This document shows, one piece after another, positions 12,338 to 24,125 of a stretch of 64,000 nt of DNA (the first letter of the stretch is position 1; each line of letters starts with the position of its first letter). Both the position numbers and the translations under genes were made by a program. Source of the DNA: Varroa destructor (Eukaryota; Arthropoda; Arachnida; Mesostigmata; Varroidae); assembly GCF_002443255.2 (NCBI RefSeq), contig NW_019211454.1, forward strand, positions 23,016,782 to 23,080,781, read 5' to 3'. Below the pieces are notes generated by a model, which worked only from the letters and a program-made list of their open reading frames with translations, did no database searches and was not told the origin of the DNA.

Positions 12338-12640
12338 AGATGGCGTTATCCGATGCCTTAGCGTGGCATGGTGATGTCAGTTATCTAGATTTTTCTTTTC
12401 TATTATCTTGTAAATGCAACCAAGCCCGCACGTGTCAATAATGCTTTCAAAACCTTGAATGGTTGGATGAGAGATAACGTCTGCCTGGAACAAAGCACAA
12501 ATAGTGTAAGTGAGCAAAACGATATCATGGATTTAAGGAACTCCGGTGATTTTCAGAGCGATAATAGGTTTTCGTCCCTTGAAGAACTTAATGTTGAGAA
12601 CAGATCGGGGAGAACGATCCTTCGTTTCATATAACATTTT
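12338..12640 (+). mobile_element. LINE relic D: decayed reverse transcriptase C-terminal part
   Basis: Three weak matches appear in the right order and spacing for a jockey/R1-type reverse transcriptase. LSDALAW at about 12344-12364 sits where YADDLAL is expected. About 30 codons on, after a frame change, comes NAFKTLNGWMRDNVCLE (12437-12487), like the thumb pattern AL..L..WM..N.L...KT. Then FRPLKNL (12569-12589) lies where KYLGV usually follows. Stops and frame changes break the sequence. Each match alone is poor; the order gives moderate support. Confidence 0.4.
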
Positions 12641-14607
12641 TTTACGCGATAAATAGGTCGGTTACAGCTTTTAATAGCGATCTTTGTTGTTTGATACTTA
12701 GCCACTTATTCGGCTAACTATGATTGTCCGTAAACAAAACTACCGGGGGAGATCGCAAAAAGAATTACATGATAAAGTTACTCGCTCTACTGTCTCGCTG
12801 CTGCAAACCAGCCTGTCTAAGAAGATATCGAAAATTTTAGATTGAGCTAAATCAGCCACTGGAGCTGACGTCGTCGTCGTCCCTAAGCTAGTTGTCTAGA
12901 GACGACGACTTTCAATAAGGACGTCGACAAAGAAGTCCTAGTGACAGTTAGCAGGGAAGAAGGCCTCAGTTCTGGATTCTCGACTGTCGACATTCTAATC
13001 TATGCGTTCTGATTGCAGTTGCCGATATGAGACCCGAATACGATCCCCTTCCACTTATCAATCCCAGCCAGTAACAATATCCCCCCCCCGCCCCCGCAAA
13101 TGCTGAACCGACGCCCCCGGTAACACATCTAATCAATTGCCGTGTATCACATGTGATCATGTGAACACTAATACGATAATTGCGCGCTGAGGCGTACTTA
13201 TTCGTATTCCAGGGGCCAGAATTTGCAACTGTGCATGTTGATTACACTACAGAAGGTACACAAAGCCATTTTATGGCAATCTGCGTTATGTATCACTAGA
13301 CGAAAAGCAAGCATTTAACCCTATATAACCTCAAGCCCCAGCTGTCTCTTTTCAAGGTAATGATTTCAGCCTGCCTTCATTCACACGTATTTTCGTTTTC
13401 TGCTAGTCGTTAAAACAGTTTTTTTGACTCAATCGAACGAATAGATTTTAACTGTGTTTTGGGTTAATCTGATCGTGCCGAAGGTTTTTCTTTCAGGTGT
13501 TTTGCAAACTTTAGCAATAGGCTGAGCTATCGAGAGCTGAATCTGGTTAACACAAGGGCCATCCGCACATTAATCCGCACAGGCAAGTAGCAGCGTCTAA
13601 GTCAATATGTTATGCTCATTAAGAAACGAAAATTCAGTCTTTTGAGTTCAATTTTGTTTCGATGAATACCGAAAGTTTCTGAACCTTATCAGTAATGATT
13701 CAGGATGACTTTGCGACGTACAGCTTCCCTTACAGGCGGTGAGAATAAGTTTTGGTATTTGTGCTAGATCTTGGAGCTTTCATTAATATTAGCTCATATC
13801 ACATCCTTTCGTCTGCTATGATGCATTATAACAAATATGGGTCCTCTTCAGAAAATGGTAACGTTCTTTTATGATAGATGTTGACGAAGGCGCATTCGCT
13901 CGAAATCTCAGGTTTTTCAGCATAATCATTGCTATGAGTCTTTTCATTCTCAAACAGTTCTTCAAAATAATCGGAAGTTATTTAGCCGAGATGTTCAGTT
14001 ATTCTACAAGCTGCCTGAGGTAGATTTGGCGATTTTCAAGCGTAACTTCCCTAAAACAAGGATTATTTCAAATGCACCCTTGTCCATCGCAAAACCGCTG
14101 ATAGGACTTGGACACTCAAAGAGTTAGGACCTAATTAAAATAAAAAAGCGTTCTGCAGCATTTGCAACTGTCTGATTTAGTTGTATATTTGCCTCAGATA
14201 ATTATGTCAGTAACATTAGAATAAAGCAACGGCATTAGCTTTTTCTTTTGTTTATAAGTAAATCGATAATGTGTTTACTATATTCATGACTAAAATTTCA
14301 TAATTATGTTTAATGGTAAATCGCGTGGTAAAATCATTGTCTTATCATCACATGCACACATTTCGAACTTAACTTTAGCCGAGACACTGTCCGAGCATCG
14401 TTCTGAGGGTATGTTTAAATCTGAAACTGGCAAGTCATTCAGCTGTAGATGATCAAAATGATGCCGATCAGGTTCCGTCGTACGGTTTTACTGAAGCACA
14501 TCATGAAGAACGTAACTTTTGGCTTTTTGTTCGTTCGTCGAAACAACGACTTTTGAAATTATGCCACCTATAAGAATAAAGAAACTATATGACACGCAAC
14601 TTCTTGA
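12641..14607. other. Non-coding stretch, nothing recognised
   Basis: AT-rich. A short C-run (13080-13097) and imperfect GTCGTC/GACGAC inverted copies near 12868-12910 are the only visible irregularities. Confidence 0.4.
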
Positions 14608-14831
14608 CTAAATGGTACCTTTTTGATAAAGCAATTTAAACTGTATCCGCGCTTTCCTTTTGCCGTGCGAGTTTGAAACTTTATTAAGCTCTAGCTCATT
14701 GACATCACTGCTTTTTAACCTCTGCATATAACCTCCTTTGGTGGGTGGCAAACGAACGAATTCAGTTACTATGCCAGGTCGCGTAGTGAGTAAGCTCATC
14801 TCCACTTTGTTTCCAGACAGGTTAATTGCCA
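14608..14831 (-). CDS. Candidate terminal exon
   Basis: A good acceptor (TTGTTTCTGCATACAG) at 14832-14850 on the minus strand is followed by a frame open for 74 codons to a TAG at 14608. It encodes a basic, polar sequence (motifs EFVRLPPTKGGY, HGKRKARIQFK). No upstream exon of matching phase was found: the nearest donor-bearing stretch (ending at 14956) has the wrong phase. There is no polyadenylation signal close to the stop and no family is recognised. Confidence 0.2.
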
Positions 14832-14849
14832 CTGTATGCAGAAACAATG

Positions 14850-17800
14850 TATATAACCAGCTATATATCCACCCCCTCTAGACTCCAAGCTTGGTCTTCA
14901 GGTCCATGAAGGATGTACCCGAAGTATTCAGTCCAATTAATACTAGCTTGTCTTACCTGACAGCCGCCCTGCGACCGCTTGTCATAGGCCTGTTGTCTGT
15001 GAAGCTGCTACTATGAGAGGAATCGAAATGTCCTTTCAAGCCTCCTGTTCATGTCAGCCCTGCCCCCTCTCCCCAGTTCAACTGATGACTACCTAAAGTC
15101 CGCTCAACAACGTTTGCCAATAATTCAACATAAATAGATCGCTCCTACAAGGCTACATGATCATCACCATTGCCACTATTATAATTAACAAAAACATCAG
15201 CAAGACACGCTCTTAGCAAGCTTTTTTACTTCAGATTATATAATTATTTTTCACGAGCTTGTTAATGAGTCTGTCACATCTCGTAGCCCCCGTTTGTATT
15301 TATCACAAATAAGTTAATAAATTTGTGCTTAATTGAGAAATTCCACAATTTTATAAAAATTACATTTGCAATCATATTAAACTTCTGTTAATTATCTAAC
15401 ACATCATATCTCACCGTAACATTACTCTTCTGGTTAAATAAGAATGTGTCTGTGAAGTCCTAATTGCCTATCTGTTTTGGCGCGCACACATCAAAATCCA
15501 TGGCTTACCCTGTTATAAACAAAGGCAAGTCGGCGTCGAGCTAAAGAACCTTTTAAGGAACAGGCGCGTGCTGGCACGTTAGTTAGAAAACAATACGGAT
15601 AAGGCAGCAAATGCAGGACATATCAGATAGAAAAAAATACGTACATGTTGAGGCCCGATGGCAAGCAATTGCGTAGAGTCAACAAGACTATATTCCTCTA
15701 ACAATATGTAATATACACCTTTAAAAAATATTACTGCTTTTCATTGACTGAGCACCATTTCATTGTCAAACCTATTTTCTCAAAGCGTATAGAGGTAATG
15801 TATAGTGTTGATTTTTTGCAGACGTCATATTTATTGTTTATACGAGAAGTTCGGGAACACGCGATCTCTTCTCTCTTCGAAGGTTTATATAAGGATAGAC
15901 TTTTACTGGTAACAAAAATGAATGGACAGGTGGTGTCTTTTATAATCCCGTTGGAGATATTTTATTTAATTACTCTTTGTGGTACAGATACTGTTTGATA
16001 TGCTACCTCATATGTTAAAATAGCGCATTTCAATTGTGGAAGGATACACGCATTATAGGTAAAATATGGTAACGTGGTGAAGGTCTTTTGCTTAGCTAAT
16101 TTTGATAATTCTAGGTCGTTCAGACTACAAATTTACTAATTTATGATATATGGGCATCATTTATAGAACCGATGTCATGAAGTATGGAATCGACAACCGA
16201 CGATTGATCGATCAAATCTGCAAAAAAAGAAATTTTCTTCAGAAATATGTCTGTAGTATCTTGAAATCGCCGACTAATGTTCTGGACGAATTACTCGGGC
16301 ATGAAGGAATAAGGCTTTTTAATAACTGCCGTAGACAAAGTTGACATCTGGTATTACATTCGCGCCTCTCATCATCACTCTAGTCCCCGTACGATTTAAG
16401 GTTTCTTTCTTATTCTTATTTATCGCTAAAAAACCTTTGCTCTGTATTTCTGCCCTATTTTTATATACACAACAAAATTTTCTTCTGAACGGTTAATTTT
16501 ATATATGTAATAATATTTTTGTATTTAAGATTTGATTCAAGCATATTGCTCTTGAAATATTATCTGTGCTAAGCAGCTATAATTCAGTATTTCCCATTGC
16601 GTTTGATTTTGACCGTAAATTAGCAAACATTATGCCCGATAGACAGTGCCCGCTGTCATCAAGATCACTTGTCGCCCGTCATTGTACCCAGGATGACACT
16701 CATATTCTATGGCTAGCTCGCAACGTGTAAATAAAAAATATGAACTTAAACCCCAACAGTATTATTGGTTATGTTCTTCAGATGATTGGCGAGCAGTGGA
16801 CTAGGTGATCCTTTATTTGTTGCTCTATTTAGATATGAAGAATGAAGGCGCTGAAGTTGTCTTTGTTTATCCCTTCAATATAAACCGGTTTCTAAATCTT
16901 ATGATGTCTCTTCATAGTTGTAGGGACACTTAGGTCGATAGGTAGGTGGGTTGCTATTTCTCCTCATCTCGACGGTCGGATACTTCTAATAGACTTAGCG
17001 TAAAGCTAGCTTGACATTTTTTTTTAATTTTTATTCGATATACCCCGTGGACTTCGTAGTGAACGGACCGGCGATACGTCCAAACATATATTCTTGTTCG
17101 TACGATACCTGTACGTCACCGACTTTGCACCCGAAGTTCTATATGTGAACCAATTACCTTTTAACACTGTGAAAAAAGCTGATGCGCAACATAACATCAT
17201 GCCACTTTAGTAGAAATGAACTGTAAATATGAATTGATCTAAGCATCGTTTTGGTTGCGTATGTGTACCATACTGTAGTCCTGTCCATCGCCGCTTCAGG
17301 CCGCCAGGTGCATCCGGAAACAATAGGGCAGTCGCCCTCTTGGCCGGTCAGCTTCCCTCACCAGCCTTCAATTCGATTAGCAACAACAAAAAATCATCGG
17401 TCGTACGAGTTGAAGAGCTTAAACAACGTCCACTGAAAAATGACTGTACTATTTGTGATGCAGAAAAATTAAATATATTTGCATTTTTTATGGAAGTATA
17501 TAAATCCATTGTTTCAACTATACGCCATTCGTATAGGTTTCAGCCAACGCATATTTGTATGAAGCGTGCGTGACATTCCGTTTACTTGGGCCGCTGTCCT
17601 TCGCTCGCGTACCACCAATATGCTTGCTTTGTTTTTTTCTACAGGCCGCTGCTACTTTTAATAATACCTTACGATGGTCGTTTATAATATTACTTACAAC
17701 ATTTGTACAAAATGAAAATGCGCTCGTGACAAACTAACCGGAAGCTATCCAGCGATCTTATTGTCACACGACTAGCTACCAACAGAATCAAGTCTCTCTC

Positions 17801-19000
17801 ATATGGATATTTATATAGATGTTGATATTTTAGCGTATCTCGCACGGATTCATAACCAGCCTGTAAGTGCTTGGATCAGACGCTGTTTATATGTTTATGT
17901 GGTCTGTGTTTTTCAGCAGTTTTAGTCGCATTAGAAGCCGTCGTTGTTTCTAACTGTGCTGACTTATTTTTGATTTGGATTTTTGGGAATAGCAGATTAG
18001 ACTGGGTAGTCTATTTTTGGGAGAAAGCAGTGGCTCATTTCTAATTTCACCACGGCGTATGTAGAGCACTTTCTATACGTCTGAAAAGTATTAGTTAAAC
18101 TAAAGGTGGCAACTAACACGCACGTAAAACTTTTTGAGTAGACATACTCGAGCAAGTGATAGGATTACAACGACGTCATTGTGTATTTCTGATGTGGCAA
18201 TCGTGCGGAAAGCAACACAGCTCAGCTAGAATCCAGATTTCAGAAGGGATATATCAGTAGAAATATTTTATGCTGGGATCTCTATTCAGGATACAGCTCT
18301 GCATTGAAAAACCTATTTTATTGTCCAGAAAGGCCCTGTAATTAACCGAACGGCTATTTCTTTGTCCAAGACATACGCCTATACAACATGCACGACATTA
18401 GTATTCCTCGGAGATAAGTTACTCCTTTTATTAACTTTCAACACGCAAACCCCATTGATGTGTCAACACGTGAAGGCTAAACGAAAGATTAAGGTGAACT
18501 TTCAATCTCACTTTTCTCGACGTGATGTTCGTGATTGGATCTTCGCACCGATAGCAGAAATGCTCGTTCTTAACAGAGAACGAGGCCGTCCTTGGGGAAA
18601 TCGCCTTTGTCCTACTCCTTGTATTGCCTCCTGTCTATCATCAGTCACTTTAAGCCTAGTAAACTCTAGTTCAAATCGAAGCGGTGAACGCGCTAGTGCG
18701 CGCTTCTGTTTAAAGCGGCACAATGCGGGGCCCACTGTTTTAACGGAGCTGCTACAGCTATAGCAAGCGGCGGCCAAGTGGCGGCGACGCTAAGCAGATA
18801 GTTTCGGCGTCAGAATCCAGCGTCAAGAAGTTAAGATCTAACGTTGAGCGTTCTGCGCTAGCGACTAAATAGTAGCGAAACATCACGCGACCAGCATAAA
18901 CATGTCACAGTGGATGTACGACTACAAGCAAATTCAATTGTAGAAAAACCCGTCCTTTTTGTCCGTTGATCTTCTATATCAGACGAAAATAGAATAATTT
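14850..19000. other. Non-coding stretch, nothing recognised
   Basis: Long AT-rich sequence. Open frames at 15744-15998, 16150-16344 and 18362-18763 show no motif and are within chance expectation. Confidence 0.4.
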
Positions 19001-19008
19001 GTACGAAC

Positions 19009-19051
19009 TTCAGAAACAGGTAAAACGTATAACGTTTCACCTGTTTCTGAA
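19009..19051. repeat. Near-perfect 20-bp hairpin with 3-base loop
   Basis: TTCAGAAACAGGTAAAACGT (19009-19028) is followed by the loop ATA and then the complement of the same 20 bases with one mismatch (19032-19051). A recent palindrome, the core of a small inverted-repeat element or a transcribed hairpin are all possible. Confidence 0.95.
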
Positions 19052-19138
19052 ATTAGTTATTGTGATCTTATCGCTGCGCAAAGCCCGCGAAATAATAAAG
19101 CTGATAATTTTATTATCTGATTTTTTCAGTTCTTCATC

Positions 19139-19249
19139 ATGGATAGAAGTGGTGCACAAGTTGACGTTTGTTTAATTTATCTTGCAGAAGAAGAGGAAGA
19201 AACTTTAGCAGAATATAACCTTACGATGAAGAAGAAGGAAGATGCTTGA
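19139..19249 (+). CDS. Short acidic ORF after a good splice acceptor
   Basis: ATCTGATTTTTTCAG is followed 9 bases later by a 36-codon frame starting MDRSGAQVDVCLIYLAEEEE and ending EDA-stop. The Glu run comes from GAAGAAGAGGAAG sequence. Some PIF/Harbinger transposases start with similar acidic runs, but nothing downstream confirms that family. It is probably chance. Confidence 0.12.
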   Translation: MDRSGAQVDVCLIYLAEEEEETLAEYNLTMKKKEDA

Positions 19250-20109
19250 AGGGTCGTTTTCTGTCAATGAAGAATTGAAATAAAGAAGCTTCTTAGAAAC
19301 CTATAGAAGGAAGACGTTTGATGTAGCGTGGAATTTGTCTTTGTGACTCGATAGTTGATTGGTTCTGTTACAACCTTGACCCCCGTATGTATGTATGTAC
19401 TTTGCTTACGCATATTTACCTCACAATAGAAATATTTTTACAATAGAGTTGCAACGTACTCATAAATTACTCAAAAAATAAATAAAATAGATACAGGCAT
19501 CATCCGTGACTGAAGGTCAATTTTTAAAGACACGAACTGATAAATGAATGCTCTTATGATCTTTATCTCAATCTGTTTGTTTGATCACAGTAATGCCAAA
19601 CTAATAGAACTAGGTTAAGTTTCTTATCGGTAATCATTATCCAGCTTGTGAAAACCTAATAAGGATTACATTATAAAACACTTAAAAAAATTTAACGTTA
19701 TTGTTAAGCTTTACGTCTCGATAAGTTACGAAGTTGCCGCTCAAATAATACAAGGATTACGACAAAAAGCATATCGATAACGTTCTGATGTAAACATACA
19801 TATAGATCTTCTATCAAGCTTGTTTATCAAAAATAAAATGCCAAATGCAGTTCAAAAAAACCTTTGCCACCTAAGACGAGCTGGTAGCGCTCCTCTGATT
19901 TTTAGATAAATACGATTTTTTAACATACATCACCATTTCCAACTCATACAGAACCATAGCGGTCGTTCACACATAGAAACTCTTCGCTCTTCATTAGTTG
20001 AATAGACCCATGAGGAGTGCATTGTATCAAGAATACCAATATCATAGGTATATTATAAAAATACAGAAATACTTGTAATTCGTTCGCTATCGTACACTTC
20101 CACGAAATT

Positions 20110-20143
<34 letters not shown>

Positions 20144-23100
20144 ATACAGTACACCAGTGGGATAAAAACTATATATTATGAAAATGGTCGCTATCTACTG
20201 CTGGTAGGTAGTAGGCCTAGACACACAGACCTTTCTAAAAAATTGTGGTTGAGGTTTGGAGCTTCTCCGAGTTCCCAATCGTTTTTACAGATTTTTAACG
20301 ATGGTCCATTTTAAGCTTCTTTCAATCGATGTCCATTTGTTCCGCTGCTTGCCTCCGCTACTGCAACGCCTCATCACGAACGACGTTCACGGTCAAATCA
20401 GCGGCAGGAAAGCGTTTTTCTTTGGCTCTGATTCAGACGAGAACTTCAGGTGGCGATCATCGCTCACCGTGATTGAGATGACGCACGGCTTCAAAAGACG
20501 CCTCAAAAAGGGCGCTCAGTCTGTGGTTTATCCCCGAGCTGCGTTACAACTTAAAGACGAAGCTAGCTGAGTAATGCTAAAAATTGGTTTTTGATTCTTT
20601 TGACACGTCGATTTGGATTAGGAATGTCTTTACCAATCCTCCAGTTACAGGTGACGCTGATAGCGTCGATGATCGTGGAACAGCAACTGTCTACATGTTA
20701 TGTCAAAGACGTCATTGGACGAACCCTTTAACTTCGTCAGCCTTATTCTCTTATTTCACGCTAAAAGTTCTACACGCTAAAAGATATACGAGCTAACAGA
20801 AATTAACAATATAACCTATTTGTATTAAAAAAATTACAATAGTAGTATTGATAATCTGAATTAGGAACGCAGGCGTTTATGGACGATAGGTTCGCCGATG
20901 AGATCCGTGCGAGCCTATTTCGAAAGGATAGTAATCAAGCATGGAAATAAGCTGGCCTACTTTAAGATAAATGTAACAGCGTACGGTCAGCGTATCAAAG
21001 CTAAGTATAATGGCGCTCAATGAGCATTTGCATTACCATCAGACATTAGTTGTTATAGAAAATGTATCCTGTTCTCAGTCGATAATGTTATGCGTTTTTT
21101 TTTTTGTATGACAACAATCTGTATACATTTGTTTGTTCTTTACTTGTAAATTGTCAAATTATTACAACGTTTAAGCTCGTTCGTCCACTGCAAAAAAGCC
21201 TGAACATGTTACTAAATGGCACGATTTATAATAACTCGTGACATTTTGAGTTGTCTTTTCCGCCTTTGTCCAAACAAACACAGCATATTATATTACGCAG
21301 TGCGACTGGCAGCGGAGGCATGAATGCGCCTGCTGGTTTTGTCAGTTTCTATTTTGCGACAAGAGATAATTTTCGTCATGGCCTGAGCATAGAGATTGGC
21401 TGGCCCTTCGGTTGATCTTTGTTTCGAATTGACCAGACATTTTGGGTTTTTTCTTTCCATCTGGGTGTATGAGTGGTATTGGTTTTATGCTGTCATTTTT
21501 CGGTTCCGACGAAAAATACTCGTTGTTATCAGGAATTGTATAATTTCAATGCTATGTAGATATATGCGGCGGTTGATTTCTTGTTTGTTCGTTGATTTTC
21601 TGTTTGATCTGGAGATTCTGTTGTTCTTAGACGAGTGGTCACATTAATGGCACCGTCATCTCGGATTGTCGTGAAATTGGCCGGGTAACATAGAGATAAT
21701 TACTGATACGGTAGAGTATCGGTTCGTACTTAATCGCTTGGAGTCGACGCTCGCTGCCTGGTCGATGACTGAAGGTGATGGGATTAAAACCGCTAATGAG
21801 GGGCCGAAACTGTGCGAGATTATTAGTTGAATTTAATTCTTGTAAATCATCAGATTTTTCGCATCGTACGCCCCATTTAACTTACAACAACCCGTGCTGT
21901 TGTTGCAACCTCTTTCCATGCTATTCGTCTACGTGAAGTCCAATGTTAAGCTAATACATGCAGCATCTGATCAGATTTGTGTCCTCAAGTTTGTATAGAT
22001 ACCAACTAATCAAGTGAGGTGTTATCTTTATGTAACGGTCAGTATGAAACCTAGGATAGGACGTAGCTATTATCTATAATGCAAGATAATGCTGTACTTT
22101 ATTGTAATTGAAAGTGTGTACACTTATTTCTGCTAGGCTTATACGCATGCCAAAGAAAAGTCCTCGGACTGTTCGGAAACTTCTCTAGCTATTCGTTTAA
22201 ACATCGAAGGGAAAACGCCGTTTCTAGCATGCTGGTAAGCCTTTTTCGCAGTGTCTATTAGTCTGAAAATATGTTTCGAAATGGAACTTGCATGAATGAT
22301 TTGTCTTAGCACTTATTAATGGCACAAAATAGAACACTAAGCATTGAAAAAAGCTGATTAATTATGCATCTTATTTTCAATACTTTCCTTTTAGCTTCAC
22401 TGATTTCATCGTGGTCATCTTGTAGCAATTACACGAGCGAGAGCTTCAACTGTTTAGCATGTTGTGCCATGAATTCTGCCATACAGTGCAGGACAATGAA
22501 TCAGTTTAACTAGTCTTTATAAATATATCAAACAATAAAGGTAACTGAGGAAGGGAATTCAGAAAGCGCCAGGACAATATGCAATAAAACTTCTTGCAGC
22601 GGAAGGACAGGACTTGATCATTCATGGGGAGATCAAAGGAACTCCGTATCCGAAGCAGGTAAAGACATAACACTTTGGTCGGCGCCAGAGGTAACACTTT
22701 ATATCACTCTACAAGTACTCCGGAAGTTTTCTGTGCAAAGGCAAAAGCGATCGTACGCTTATATACATAGATTACGGTTCGCTGACAGAGCACTACACGA
22801 GTTTCATTGTGGCATGTCCAGCCCATATCAGACACAGGTAACGCGGCTCAAGTAGGTGACTGCTGAACTATCATGGATGATAAATTCCACCTGCGCTCTA
22901 GTTGCCTGTAGGAATAGTTTCGACTTCGTTGAGCGAGCGACAGACGCGTTCTGTCCGCTGCATTTTGGCACCCTCTGGACCTATATTATAGCTATAAGTA
23001 GTAGTCGCATGGGTACTCAATCTCTAATCCACGGACATATGCGAGTCAGCATAGAACATTAGACGGACATCCAAAAAAGCGTTGTGATGGTGACAGAAGT

Positions 23101-23700
23101 ACCCACAGTCTGTCGAATAGAGAAACTTCCATGGAAGAAGTCGCGCCAATATGCCTTCATCGCCGAAACGGGGCAAAGCCCCACCGGGTTACCGTGTATA
23201 TAGATAAAGGTTTTCATATATAAGCAATAGTATACAAAAGCTGAAGCTGTGCCCTGCTGAAAAAACACTGCTTTATTTTATGGTTTTTTTCTCAATGTAC
23301 GAACACTACGGACATAATTTAACCCATTTGTATGAGGTACAGTACGAATCCATAGTTAAGCCAACAAGTTATAACTGACTACTAGTTTCGTTAAAGAGTG
23401 GCTCAAGGCAGTGCATACGTCGATCGAAAATGCCTTCCTTGAATTTATAGGGCTGTTTCTAAATAGTGCCCGCCAATCTAGAGTTTTCGGTGAACGGGCT
23501 ATATCTGCCCGAGGTCTTCTTGGCAGCTTTCGCCGAGCTTTCGATATTTCGAATAACAGCTAAATATTCTGTTTGACACCACTTGATATATCCATTCGTC
23601 TTTGAAGTGCGAAAAAAAAGTAAAATTTTGTGATCTCGAGGAAGAAATGACAATAACCTGTGGGGCAAAAGGGCGCCTTTTTTGAAAAAGTACTCGAACA
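19250..23700. other. Non-coding stretch, nothing recognised
   Basis: Contains a short GTAT repeat (19385-19399), a (TA)n tract (20112-20141), a slightly GC-richer patch at 20250-20800 with two adjacent open frames of 104 and 70 codons, and no motif. Confidence 0.4.
20112..20141. repeat. (AT)n microsatellite
   Basis: About 15 uninterrupted AT units. Confidence 0.95.
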
Positions 23701-23713
23701 AATAGGAACAAAG

Positions 23714-23719
23714 TTTATT
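23714..23719 (-). terminator. AATAAA polyadenylation-like signal
   Basis: AATAAA on the minus strand, about 25 nt past the stop of the terminal exon proposed at 23745-23823. The hexamer is common in AT-rich DNA, so it only weakly supports the model. Confidence 0.25.
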
Positions 23720-23744
23720 TTAGCACTAACTAATAAATCTTGAA

Positions 23745-23823
23745 TTAAAAGTTACTGTTTTCTTTTGCTGAGGTCGTTGCACCCTCGGGTAAAGTCGTAC
23801 TTACTAAATAAAATTCTAAGACA
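23745..23823 (-). CDS. Candidate gene model, exon 5 (terminal)
   Basis: A strong acceptor (CTTTAATCTGATTTCAG) precedes a 79-nt stretch. Entered with two carried-over bases, it reads through 25 codons (motifs EFYLVSTTLP, ENSNF) to TAA at 23745. The two bases match the phase-2 end of the preceding candidate exon (24080-24125). An AATAAA follows the stop. A second frame from the same acceptor is also open, so the reading is not unique. No homology is recognised. Confidence 0.22.
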
Positions 23824-24079
23824 CTGAAATCAGATTAAAGATAAATTATCTATTTTCGAATCGGGTAAAAAAATTGTTGACCGAACGCATTGACTTGTTC
23901 ATGAGCTCAAAAGCTCTATACGACGCGTAACGTTGATTTGTTACTACTCGGGGTACTCTTACAGGAGGTTCGTCTCCTACCCGTGAATCTTCTAGCTTCA
24001 GAGTTATTGAACCATATTGAAATTTGCTTTATTTATTAATTTGCAAAAGCGTTGTTTACATGAAAACTAAGTTATTTAC

Positions 24080-24125
24080 CTTAAAAACACTTGGACTGAA
24101 GTAATATTAATAGATCTATATCCCG
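24080..24125 (-). CDS. Candidate gene model, exon 4
   Basis: This is 46 nt between the acceptor GATGTCCTTCAG and the donor AG|GTAAAT. Only one of its three frames is open, reading GYRSINITSVQVFL. It enters in phase 1 and leaves in phase 2, matching candidate exons 3 and 5. The exon is small and its sequence gives no functional clue. Confidence 0.2.

Noticed and set aside
14020..14050. LINE endonuclease motif (GDFQA before a stop)
   Set aside because: Isolated five-residue match with no Y.PP or other endonuclease motif nearby.
19139..19330. PIF/Harbinger transposase start (acidic run)
   Set aside because: The Glu run comes from GAA/GAG repeats; no WV.P, helicase-like or DDE motif follows.
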